A stretch of 18,013 nt of DNA from Fomitopsis serialis. Its lineage: Eukaryota; Basidiomycota; Agaricomycetes; Polyporales; Fomitopsidaceae. Position numbers and translations under genes: made by a program. Under the pieces are notes generated by a model, which was not told where the DNA came from, searched no databases, and was given only the letters and a program-made list of their open reading frames with translations. Positions within the stretch are counted from its first letter, which is position 1, and each line of letters opens with the position of its first letter. Shown piece by piece: positions 1 through 10,096 of this stretch. The DNA lies in contig NW_025955621.1 of the NCBI RefSeq assembly GCF_022376445.1, forward strand, positions 1 through 18,013, in the 5' to 3' direction.

Positions 1-1836
1 CAGCCGAACACGCTCTCCCACCTCCGTCTCCATACTGCCGGTCCCGCGCCCGTTTGTGGTTTCCCAGTCTGGCTCGGGGTCTAGCCCCCAGAGCCATACG
101 GTGTCTGTCCCTGTGCCCACGACGACTCCCCGGGCCTCGTCCCACGCACGTTTCGCATCTTCGCCTGTCGCGAATTGTTTCTCCGCGTCGAGGCGCGCAA
201 GCCATACTTGCGCCGAGTGCTTTGTGTTGTCCTTACCGGTAAACTTTCGAGCTAACCGAAGGACCCGTTCAGGCGTGTTGCTTGTAGGCGGGAGATACTC
301 GTGGAGGCTGTCTTGATGCCGTGAGCAGGGTTATTGTTTCCGCCAGAAGTGCGGGCGAAGGGGTGGCCGATTTCCTTTGTGCCAGGAGCTGTAGCGATGT
401 GATGAGGTACCCTTTCTGCAGTGCGCGGGACACACGCATACACATGATCAGATCAATGCGAAACGGGCGAGGGGGAATGATGACTGACCAGGCTGTCATC
501 GATGTCTTTCTGACACCAGTCCCGCACGAAGCTCGCATATGCCGATGCGAGCCGCTCGTCTGCTGCATTTTGATCTCGCACAGCACTGGAAAGCCGCTCA
601 TTTGCGTCCTTTAGCGTATCCACCAATGCTTCGCCCTCGAGGTCAGGCAAAAGACGTCTCGTCGCGAATAGCCTTATGGCGGCAGGATCTGCAGGCAGCG
701 TTTCATGCAACAAAGTGAAGAGGTGATCCAAAAGCGTATCTCGCAGCGAAGCGGGGCATGGATACGTCGCCAGCAAGTCCTGCAAAGAAATGAAGAGCTC
801 GATCTTTGGCAAAGCTGTAGAAGCGGAACTCAGCGATGAACACGCAGGACAACATGCGTAGAAAACAACCTTTCGCAGCGCTCGACATGACGGACTTGAC
901 GATGGCACCCTGCATGATCTGCCTACGCGCAGCCTCGCCTTCGTCGCCCTCGTCTTCCGCGTCCACCTGTATCTTCTCCACCTCCTCGTCGCCCATCTCT
1001 TCGTCTTCATCCGCTTCCCGCGCTCGTTGCTTGCCCTTGCCCTTGGTATCCTCCACGTCGATCCCCAGAACTCCCCACCGCCTTCGCAGGCTCTCCACGA
1101 AACCCAACTCCATCTTCACGTACTCTCGCCACATCTCCGTGCTCTCCGGGTTGAGTCGAATGCCCCGCTGGAGCAAGGCGCGAGCAGAAGAGGGGGCCAG
1201 GTGCTCGAGTTCATGTGAAGCGGCGAGGATGTAAAGCGCAGGGACATTCGGATGTAGCTGCATCGCACTGCGGAGTGTTAGATCGACATGAGGGTCGATG
1301 TGCTCTGGAGAGCTCACCGCGCTGTGATCCGCCCAACCAGTGTCTTTGCTCCTTCCTTCTTCGCCACTTGTATGTACTGTATCCAGAGGCCGACGTCGCC
1401 TTTGAACTTCTTGAGGGCTCGCTCAAATACGTGAAACTGTCTCCGGACAAGTGCATAGTCTGACACCGACTGTGGTTGCGGACCGTCGAATAGTCGAGCA
1501 GCGCGTTTCCTGCGGAGAGCTTCCAAGCCCATCTCATACGCTATGTAGCGGAGGAAGTCGCCCTTCTTCGGTATACGCCTGACGAGGGTAGTTTCGAATG
1601 AGGTACGCTTCTGCATAATCTGCTTGATCTCTTTCTGGGTACTTCTGAGTGAGCATTTACGTAGGTGGTAGCTTGCGTAGCGCGTCTACTCACTTGTGTG
1701 AATAGACCTTTTCTGACGAGGTCTTTCAGCTCAGTGAGCATCTAAAAACGGTACGCTCATTCAGTTATCCGTTCTACAGCACAAGACAAATTGATATGTT
1801 GCGCACCTGCTCTTGTTGGAACTGTACCCTCTCCAT
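1..1836 (-). CDS. UTP6: U3 small nucleolar RNA-associated protein 6 (partial, 3' end outside window)
   Basis: UTP6 is a HAT-repeat subunit of the SSU processome, acting with the U3 snoRNP in the nucleolus in 18S pre-rRNA processing. Model (minus strand): exons 1836-1807, 1741-1694, 1634-1318, 1267-870, 814-489 and 415-1 onward. Introns run GT-AG and phases agree for the first five exons. The protein starts MERVQFQQEQ, then a segment ending RKGLFTQ and KEIKQIMQKR, the usual UTP6 N-terminus. HAT-like helices follow, with WIQYIQVAKK, QLHPNVPALYILA and LLQRGIRLNPES as family signatures, then an acidic linker (EADEDEEMGDEE) and a C-terminal HAT region (VWLARLDAEKQF). The donor of intron 4 (GTTGTT) is weak. 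The exon read from 415 (KGYLITSLQLLAQRKS) and the exon read over about 1-313 (VLRLARKFTGKDN onward) lie in frames one base apart, with no usable GT-AG pair between them. This is either a one-base indel near 313-316 or an exon boundary I misplaced. Family call is firm; the last exon is uncertain. Confidence 0.88.
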
Positions 1837-2310
1837 GGTCGCAAAGAACTAGACACGAGATGAAGCGTACAAGTTGTACCGGAGCAGCAGGAATGCTAGA
1901 GTGAACCGTTAGGCGCCAAGAAGACAAAATCTACAACCCTCCTGCCATAAAAGGGCACTAGTATGGGCGCTTATTCGATCTTGCGGAAGACGATTCAGAA
2001 TCGGTGAGATCCCCCACAAGACTGACTCCAGTGGCACGAGATATATTGGAACGTACATGCAGATTATCCAACTCCATCGCAGAAGGGGAAGGCAAATATT
2101 GCTACAGTAAACCTAGTGACCGACAAGCTGAACGTACGGGAGCCACGCGGACCACTCACTAGCACTAATGGGGCAGTCCCGACGCCTGGCGCCTGCAGAG
2201 GCGCCGGAGTCGGCTAATCGATGTTGGGTCGGAGCGTCAAACGCCACCGAGACGCCCTTGCCATCGTTGCCGTTGTCCACCAATACCTTTTCCTCCTCCT
2301 CCATCTCACC
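1837..2310. promoter_or_regulatory. Divergent intergenic promoter region between UTP6 and the Ser/Pro-rich gene
   Basis: The two genes are transcribed away from each other with 474 bases between their start codons, so this stretch must hold both promoters and both 5' leaders. The last 50 bases before the right-hand start are pyrimidine-rich (TTTTCCTCCTCCTCCATCTCACC), a common fungal start-site context. I see no convincing TATA box placed for either gene. Short frames on both strands here have no coding character that I recognise. Confidence 0.5.
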
Positions 2311-3779
2311 ATGCCTGCACCCAACCGTGGACACCGCGCTCAGGGCGGAATGACACGCACACATTCACGCACCAACTCGGGCGGCTCCTCCAAGCTTGGC
2401 TTGAACCTGCAACTCACACAGAAGGATGTACTCCCGCCGAAACTGCCTGATAAGTCGAGGAAGAGCGCGCATTTTATCCACGAGGTATGGCGTTGTCTTG
2501 AGATTGATGTTGGCGGTACATGCTGAGAAGGCTTTCTGGGGTTGGTCGATCGCGCTTCTAGCCTGCTGCGCGCACCGGAACGATATCCAGGACCGGCAGC
2601 ACGACCCGTCTTCCGTCGCGCGAACAGATCGCTCCTGCACAGCTGCGGCGTGCCCCACCACCACCTCTCGGTGCTGCACGCACTAAGGATGGCAAGCACC
2701 GTGCTGGCTTTACCATATCCAGCCCGTCAGAGGGCGATGACGACGAGTGGGTGTCCAGCGAGAGTGGAGCCGCTACCCCGAACGCTGGCCAATCCGACTC
2801 AGAAGCCGACGACACCACGACGCCCGTTGAACCCGCCAGACCACATCTACCTCCGTCAGCTACGCAGGTCAATGGTTTCCACAGAGAAGAGGTGGTGACC
2901 CCCAAGGCCGAGGTGCCTCCATTACCCCGGGCAGACCCAACGAAGACAGGACGGCCCATTTCACCTACCCCACACGATTACATCTCATCACAACCACTAG
3001 CACAGTTGTCGGCTTCCCAATCACAACAGCTAGTTCACCATGACCAGCTCTCCCATTCACCCGACTCGTTGCCGATCACCAAAGCCCGCTCAGAGACGCA
3101 CTCCCCTTCCCGATCAACTTCCCCGCCTCCCAAACGACAGTCGATGACGCGCCCACCATCGACGCATTCGGTCACGAGCCGGACTGACGGCGCGTCACTG
3201 CGACCGCACCCACTCATTCGAGGTCATTCCTATGGTCAGGGGGCACCGTTCGCGGCAAAGCCCGCTCCCCTGGCGCCCTTAACCATGGTCTCCTCAGACG
3301 CCGCGCAAGCTCAAATGTCTTCTGCGTCATCACCGTCGAGCGTCCGTGCAGGCTCACCAACGAGTGTTCGCACCGCCTCACCCAACCGCTCATCCCCCAC
3401 GTCGTCAGAAGCACATCGGCAGCTTCGCCGAACTTCAACATCTTCTGCGCGGTCCACTGCGACGATGTCGACGCAGTCTGCCAGTCAAGCACAGCTTAGT
3501 CGGTCAAACCACGACCGACAGCGCACGCTGTCCACCATATCGTCCTCGTCATCTTTCGCCGCGTTGTCCCACCTCGCATTACGGTCAACGCCGTCCCCGC
3601 CTCGCGAATCGATCCGCTTCACGTCCCACTTGCCTCCCGTCGACCAGCTACAGAGCCTCGAGGCAGTGCACCCGCTACTGCCACCGCCATACCTAAACTC
3701 GCATATATCTATCCTGACGTATCGGAACCCGGTAGCAGAGTCGTACGACAGGATTACGCGCGCCAAACAGGCAAGGTGA
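2311..3779 (+). CDS. Ser/Pro-rich conserved fungal protein of unknown function
   Basis: Two exons, 2311-2484 and 2562-3779, joined by a 77-base intron (GTATGG...TTCTAG) in phase 0, give 463 aa. The start at 2311 gives MPAPNRGHRAQGG and sits after a pyrimidine-rich leader; an in-frame stop (TAG 2559-2561) just before exon 2 supports the splice. Most of the chain is low-complexity and probably disordered, rich in Ser, Pro, Thr and Arg with many SP and TP sites. Two stretches look constrained: an acidic block SEGDDDEWVSSESGAATPN at about residues 112-130, and the C-terminus, with EAVHPLLPPPYLNSHISIL ending in DRITRAKQAR. From memory, this pattern occurs in uncharacterised Agaricomycete proteins, but I cannot name a domain. 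No membrane segment, signal peptide or catalytic motif is visible. A regulatory or scaffold role would be a guess. Confidence 0.8.
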
Positions 3780-5466
3780 TCCGTGTCTGCGTGCTCCGTG
3801 GTTCGCGCGTCTACAGCGTTGGGTGCGTTGTCTGCGTGTTCGTTTGGTTCTCGGTTGTGGACTTACGAGGAGTGCGTCAGTCATGCATTTGTATCTCTAT
3901 CATCCTGCCGTTGGTCATGCCCAGGGTCCTGGGAACAGTCATTTTACGTCTCAACAGTTGTATAGCTAGTTTAGTCTAATTTGCAGCTTTCGCCCGTGCC
4001 TCTTATTTATCAGTCTCAATTATAGAGAAGGCCTTCGGTGAATCGTCCCCTCCCTACGTTGGTCCAGGAGTCCAGGACGAGTACTTGGATGCATCTGCCG
4101 GTATAGACCGCCCGACGATCGCACACTGACGCTCAAGTTTCGACCTGATCAAACCGTGTGGCGGGCTCCGTTAATCAGTACGAGGATGGGAGAAGCGCAT
4201 GCGACCTTTACTCCGGAACTTGTTCTGACACGCGGCTGTTACAGGACGAGGCTTGCTCCTATGCACGAGATCTGCGATGCGGGCCCGAGCGTAAAGAGCG
4301 CGAGTGTACTCCTGTAGAAGGTGAGAACCGTCTGAAATCTCCGTCATGGCAGACGATGACACGTTCACTTAGGGCAGTCGGGTCCGCACCGAAAGCGTGG
4401 TAGGTACCATGCTGTACAGCAGGGATGCGTGGGCGCCCTTATTGTTGTCTCCTGAGTTGTTCGATGCCACATTCGACTAGTTGAGTAAGTCCACCTTCTG
4501 CAGATCTTGAAGGAGAACTTCATTTGACAGTCGCGGTGACACGCATACGCCGACTGATCCACGCCATGCATGGCTCAGAACCAGCCTGTGGGTTGCATGT
4601 ACGGCTGTATCCATAGGTGCAAGACGGCATTACCTATGAAGGGAACTTCCTCTCTTATGAGGGGGTACTGTATCATGCAACCGTCGCCAGGCTACGCTTA
4701 CAGGTAAGTATTTGCTGGGCCTATTTGAATTGTCCCCCTCTGATCAGGGGGCGCGTTCCGTGTGGTGCGGTCATAGGACGCAACCGCGCCAAGTTCGGAC
4801 GACGTGACTCAGGAACATATCAGAGCTAACTTCTCTGCGCTAGACACAGTGTGACGATTAAGAATCGTGGTTTCGACTGCAGTCAAGACTTTTTCTCTCC
4901 TCTCCAAGTTCGACCTCCTTCAAATAAGGCACAGTGGTCGTTGCCGGTGAGTGCTTTGAGTGGACGTCGAACAACCTCATCAGCATGTCATCGCTCATTG
5001 AGATCGTCTAACCTGAGGTGCAAATTGTCCGCGCCGGGTCAAGCCTTCGTATATTACGGTCCAAAAGGAGTTGCTTTACGCCCCTTCAGGCATAGACAGT
5101 CGGCACGCGCTATAATATGGGGGACAATCTTGATGACGATGGACCGGATGCAGCTTAAAGCATACATGGCATCGTTCTACTGAGACAATGTAGGCAGCGC
5201 TCGAACCACAAGTGTTGTTCTTTTATTATCATTTTACGACTTTGTGGCGATGGCAACCATTGTCCTCTCAGGAGTCAGAAGCAAGTCGGTTGATGTGAAC
5301 TGTGGCCACAGAAGGTCACGGGCCCGCACAGTTAAATACACAAGTGCGTACGCCGCTGTCCCTTGCCACTCACCCCAAACCAGCACTCCACGATATTGCA
5401 AGGTGAGCACTCAAGTACTCATGTCGCGACTATACCGCCCGTGACTGAGGGTCCTCGATAGAATCC
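3780..5466. other. Gene-poor intergenic stretch (1.7 kb)
   Basis: This contains the 3' region of the Ser/Pro-rich gene and the upstream region of F-box copy 1. Open frames on both strands are all under about 110 codons. None shows a recognisable motif, and I could not extend any of them by plausible GT-AG splicing. The longest on the plus strand (4851-5183) has mixed composition and no family signature. I see no tRNA-like or tandem-repeat structure. Remnants of older genes are possible but cannot be shown by eye. Confidence 0.5.
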
Positions 5467-7904
5467 ATGATGACATCGGGAACGCGGAAGAGGCCAGAAG
5501 CCACCGACGAGAACGTATCTCCGCACGCCGTACCAGCGGCCCCTCAACGTAAAGTTGCTTTGAGGGGTAAGCGTGCATCGTTAGAGCGCATCTTCGACGT
5601 GCCCTTGGAAATAGAGCAAGAGGTACGCCTATTATAACGACGTGGTGCCACTACTGATGGCTGACATCGAGACAGATTTTCGGGTACATTGATCCAGGAA
5701 CCCTCTTGAACCTGGCGAGACTCTCGAAGTCATTTCGCGCACGGCTTATGAAGAGAACTATGGTCTGGCTTTGGAAGCGATGTCGCCAGAATGTAGAAGG
5801 TCTTCCCGACTGTCCATCACATCTCAGCGAACCAGCGTACGCCGACCTTGTCTTCAGCAAGCACTGCCACGTACGTTCGTATGCCGGTCATACGCCACTG
5901 ACTCACATTGTTTCTTTCGCCAGGGGTGTAACAAGAGTGGCGTGTCCAAGATCATCTGGGAGGCCAGTGCTCGCTACTGTGATAATTGCTTAGGCCCCAA
6001 GTATGTATGGTGCTGCTTAACTGCTTCGAGCTGTTTGTTCACGCCAGTGGCTTGCAATAGCTTGGTAGGCGTCGGCCTATTCTTCGATGACCCGGCCAAT
6101 GAAATGTACTCCGACTTCGAGGAGCTACTCCTCAAGGTATGCTGCGCCTCCAAACAAATTAGTTCACGACTCAGCACACAAACTACATAGGTCAAGATAA
6201 ATGCTCGTTGTAGCTTCCACATGCCCGAGTTGCTGAAGTTGCATTCGGCCTGGGTAGCCTTGGGAGATGGCGGGTCCTGGTCAGAGTTCGCTGCAAGTCA
6301 ACGTGAGGCTCTCGAGAAGAAGCGTGCGGTAGGTCCATCGCCCTATGTTGTTTGGTGTTGTCTGAGATCATGTTCACAAAAAAGCACGTCAAAGCATGCG
6401 ACGAGTGGAAGAGATCGGCTGATAGCGCTCGAGCGGAACAGTTACGGAACATCCGTGACCAGCGCTTCTCATTGTGCGTTACATTCGTCTTGGCAGCGCC
6501 TATTCCTCACGTTAACAAGTGTTTATAGTATCAGGGATAGGCTGCTCGAGTTGGACTATAGTGAGTCAATCCTGACGGAAGCAGAGGGCGAACTTCGTTC
6601 TCTCAGGCAAGTACGCACATCAGCGCCTCTCGATGACATGGGTTAAGTACTACGTTATTCGAGAATCATAACTTTACTCACTGCGGGGCCGATTATTGCA
6701 GGATGGTCCCGAATACGTACGCAAATCCTGTCCTTCATGGGCGGCCAGATTCGTCAGCAGGGTATCATGACACGTATCGAGGGGTTTGCTGATCTTTTGG
6801 GCGAGGTCAGAGCGGAGAACATGCGAGACTTGAACATTCGCTGGTGGCCGGGGACCGTCGACATCCTCCTAATGCAAGGGACGTCTTACCGTGACAGGCT
6901 GTTTGGCGAGGGGCCTTGGCCAGTGGTTGGCGACGCTCGCCAGCAGCTGAAGACCGAGATAAGGCAAGACGTACGGCGTTGGTTGGACGAGAAGAAAGCG
7001 GAATTGGAAGCCATGGTGAGGAATATGAACGACGATCCTCGTCTATTCCCTACTATGACGCAAGCTGTCGACCTCGCTATCTGCACCCTCGTCTGCCAGA
7101 CTTGTCATTTCGCGATTCGTTTCCCCGAGGTCCTGGTCCACGAGTGCTTGAGGGGATACCGACAAAGGGCACGGGACGAAGTTCTTCGATTCGAGATTCA
7201 ACGGCGGGAAGACCTCTTTGAGCAGACTGTCTTGAAGACTTTCGCCTATTGCCCATGGTCACTTGTCAACTACTCGAAACGAGATGTGTCGCCTGGACCG
7301 GCGGTAGTGCTTGTGTCTCCCCCTGGCATCGACGACAGACTCGAGTGGTTTGTGCTCTGTAGCAAGGACCCATATCGGACGACCTGGTGCGACATGGACA
7401 AGCGCAATCTCCTATTCTGTCGACGAGACTCCGAGACATCTGTGAAAGTAGCGGGCTGGCGATTTGTAGTGAGTGACCCGTCTCGTCCTGTAGGACTTCT
7501 GACTGACGCGTGGTCGCAGATCACGGATAATCGGTCGGAGATGCGGGACTGGAAGCCTGACGATCCATTATACATCTTGGATGTCAAAAAGTATCTGAAG
7601 GAGGAAGAGCCTGAACTCCGCACTTGCAGAGACCAGAAGATCTGGCTGTGCGCGCGCTGCGCTGACCAGTGGATGACCAGCTTTGATTATGCGGGCGTCA
7701 AGAGGCATGTTCGTGAAATGTAAGCACGAGCGTGCGCATTACTTCACCTCCAGCGTACTAATATGTTTCCCCTTTTTGAGACATGGCACGGACGCGAGCT
7801 TGCGGAACGGCGACGTCTACTGCGATCCAAATCGGTGGAGGAGGTGGTCGCAGCCTCTCTCCGTACCAATACCGCAAGCGCATGCAGACGCTCATGATCA
7901 GTAG
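5467..7904 (+). CDS. F-box protein with zinc-binding-like motifs, copy 1 (intact)
   Basis: Likely substrate receptor of an SCF ubiquitin ligase. Nine exons: 5467-5622, 5676-5870, 5924-6000, 6061-6136, 6191-6328, 6385-6473, 6529-6641, 6702-7719, 7781-7904. All phases agree, giving 661 aa. The F-box spans about residues 42-88: IFDVPLEIEQEIFGYI, then LLNLARLSKSFRARLM and WLWKR. The next stretch, GLPDCPSHLSEPAYADLVF, is shared with copies 2 and 3. It is followed by a zinc-ribbon-like C116-x2-C119...C136-x2-C139 across the exon 2/3 join. A helical, charged middle follows, then LVCQTCHFAI...LVHECL (CxxC...HxC). The C-terminus has LCARCADQW...KRHVRE and a histidine supplied by exon 9 (H-x4-H). That histidine matches copy 2 and supports the last splice, though the final tail is uncertain. 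Exons 2, 3 and 6 have the same lengths as in copies 2 and 3. Copy 2's late intron (after MTWAAA) is absent here. This is the most diverged and only unbroken copy. Confidence 0.85.
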
Positions 7905-8111
7905 CATGAGTCCCGCCACCTTCACCCCGCCCGAACGCAGAGACTACACATCATCGGATAGGCCTGATTATGCGGACGTGATGTTTCTGAAGCTGTACAT
8001 ATGTGTATCGTAGCCGTATATGCTGTATGTTCCTATGTGTATATCTAATTTGCGCATGACTTAGCTGTCTCCCTCCGCCCTGAATCATCTAACTACATTG
8101 CCGCAATGACC

Positions 8112-8138
8112 TCGTGCCCTTGTCATCGTGCCCTTGTC
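8112..8138. repeat. Short direct repeat (13 bp, two copies)
   Basis: TCGTGCCCTTGTC occurs at 8112-8124 and again at 8126-8138, separated by a single A. It is a simple local duplication in non-coding DNA with no visible function. Confidence 0.8.
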
Positions 8139-8514
8139 TGTGCTGTGCCGTGATGCGCGTTTCACCGGGAATTTCTCAACCAGAACAAGGGCGTTCACTA
8201 ATCATTGTGATCGAAACCATCATTACTGCGAAGATGTCGATTATACCGTAGGTCATAAAGAGCAGTACTCAAGTGGCAGAGACGACTTCTGGCGAGCTTT
8301 CTTTCTTTCTCCACCCACCTGCGACGCCCCGGCCATCATGAGATCACGGCCAGTCCCGGTGCTGTAGGCTGCAGTCTCCGGACCCTGTCAGTAGCATGAG
8401 CATGCGGCGTTTAAGAGGGTTCATGCATCAATTTATATTGTTTAGTACCTCGCGAAGAGCGTGCGGAATTTATCATCATGGTCGGGTTTCCCGGCCAGTC
8501 CGTGGCGGTGGTTG

Positions 8515-8543
8515 GTCTCGTATCCATTCGATGGATACGAGAC
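8515..8543. repeat. Perfect 13-bp inverted repeat with 3-base loop
   Basis: The left arm GTCTCGTATCCAT (8515-8527) is exactly complementary to the right arm ATGGATACGAGAC (8531-8543), with TCG between. It could form a tight hairpin or be a dyad binding site. It lies in non-coding DNA about 0.6 kb after F-box copy 1, so it is unlikely to be that gene's terminator. Its role is unknown. Confidence 0.9.
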
Positions 8544-10096
8544 GAGGCCGCAGTGAGGCGGACCCCCATTCGCTACTTACGACGCGGCGATCACGTGTAG
8601 CGCGTTGAACGCGTTTTGATCGGTCGCGCTCCCATCGCTGCCGCAGCGCCAGAAGCACTAGTGGGATGCGACCAATTACAAAAATGCGGATGTGTTGGAG
8701 ACAACCAAGGCTGATAGTCACTGAGTCACCAGTGAGTATCGGTGTCCGTGTCCGCGTCTGATTTATTTGACTGGAACTCCACAGACCTGGCCCACCAGGT
8801 ACCGGATGTGATGGGCCCTGGCCGGTGAGTCATTGGTCTCGCATCAACCAGGTACACAGTGTAGGTTCTATGATTAGTACGGCCATCGAAGACGGGAAGG
8901 AATTGGGGTTCTGGGACTCACTACTATCAACAGCAACAGCATGGACGCCAAAAAACACTGGCCTTCAGTCGCATGTACGACGAGACATCGATGAGACGCG
9001 GAAGAATTGTCGAGAGGGCAAGATGCTACCGTTGTCTCATGAAGGGGTTGTACGCCGCATCATGGCTTCGTTTACCGAGCAAAGTATGGCAGTGCGCGAC
9101 GGATCAACACTGGCAGCAGACTGCCAGCTCGTAGCGTACTTACACTCACCCTCGAATATGGAGTCGACGGAGACCAAGTACTGGGATGATGGGGACCTCT
9201 TCTTCAGCTGAGGGAAATACCACCCCGCGAGCACGGGAGACGGTATGCGACGCTGTGGACTGTAAGCTGACCAGAAATCGCGTGTGTTAAGCTATAGCAT
9301 TAGGGTGAAACATACCATCTAAACCAGACCAGATGTCTTTCTGGGGGAGTGAATCACTGATTTACCGTCTCACAAACGTCTCGCGTAGCCGCATCAACTC
9401 CCATTGGGATTGTCCTAAGCGCTCTCGTAGAACTGCTGAGAAAGTCAAGCGAGTTCCAGTCAGACGACCACCTGCGGTAGCAAATGTGCTTCTTCTCACA
9501 TTGCTCCTGTGATGGCATGCTGCGCCGTCGCCCCGATGTCTTCGTAGCAGCTGGATCGTGGCTCGCCGTTTCTCTGGTTCCACTCTAGCTTTCTGATTGG
9601 CATCGCGTATATATTCCCTGTAGGTTGCCGTAACCCGTTGTAGTCATGATATGCAGTGGCGGAGAACGTAATCGCTTACGTTTATCGTTGTCCTTGCAGA
9701 CGAGCTCGCGATGCCATGGCTGGCAGGTATGTATGTGCGGTGAAGCTGGAGGGAGGTCGTAGCGTCACTGGTCACTGGCTCGAGGCGTACGGACGGCGCG
9801 GGAAGGCGGAAGGACTGGAAAGGCAATTTCCGGCAGCGGTGCTTCGCCGAGATGCGCCCCCGGCGTGGACCATAAATGGCAAGCGTGGTGGATTAGCCGA
9901 GCGCGATCGACCCGGGCTGCAGGGGAGACGTGATAGGTCGCTATGCAATTCCTCAGGCTGGGTTTGCCTTGTATACACGCCGGGATAAAGCTTCGCTGCG
10001 GGCGCGCTCTGTCCCCCTTCCTGCTCCCGAAGGCCTGCGAGCCCCCTCTTCATGCTGGTGCCCTTCCGTACCGCCACCTTCAATCGCATATCGCCT

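Larger units (their letters stand above)
7905..10096. other. Gene-poor intergenic stretch (2.2 kb)
   Basis: This lies between F-box copy 1 and the G-alpha gene. It holds one perfect inverted repeat (8515-8543) and one 13-base direct repeat (8112-8138). The best unspliced frame is 8825-9211 plus (128 codons, ending DDGDLFFS), with no motif I recognise and no identifiable neighbouring exon. Frames at 9656-9988 plus and 9772-10107 minus overlap each other and are probably chance. The last 150 bases should contain the G-alpha promoter; no clear TATA element is evident. Confidence 0.5.

Noticed and set aside
836..1234. 132-codon Ser/Pro-rich plus-strand frame
   Set aside because: Antisense to UTP6 exons 4-5; the Ser richness is the complement of the acidic Glu/Asp linker codons.
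2558..2959. 133-codon minus-strand frame overlapping the Ser/Pro-rich gene
   Set aside because: Antisense to a well-supported exon with low-complexity composition, which favours open frames on the other strand.
6605..6612. GC-AG intron donor (AG|GCAAGT) in F-box copy 1 exon 7
   Set aside because: The sequence fits a GC donor well, but its phase (2) does not match the next exon, which needs phase 1. The GTTAAG donor at 6642 fits in phase and by alignment to copies 2 and 3.
7781..8013. Alternative C-terminal frame after F-box copy 1 (starting MARTRACGTATS)
   Set aside because: The splice at 7719/7781 places a histidine that completes an H-x4-H matching copy 2; the alternative frame does not follow from any in-phase junction I could find.
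10052..10096. Upstream ATG as the G-alpha start
   Set aside because: It is in frame and would add 15 residues (MLVPFRTATFNRISP), but the downstream MTNTWPPYPPP better resembles the N-terminus of related fungal G-alphas as I recall them; not excluded.
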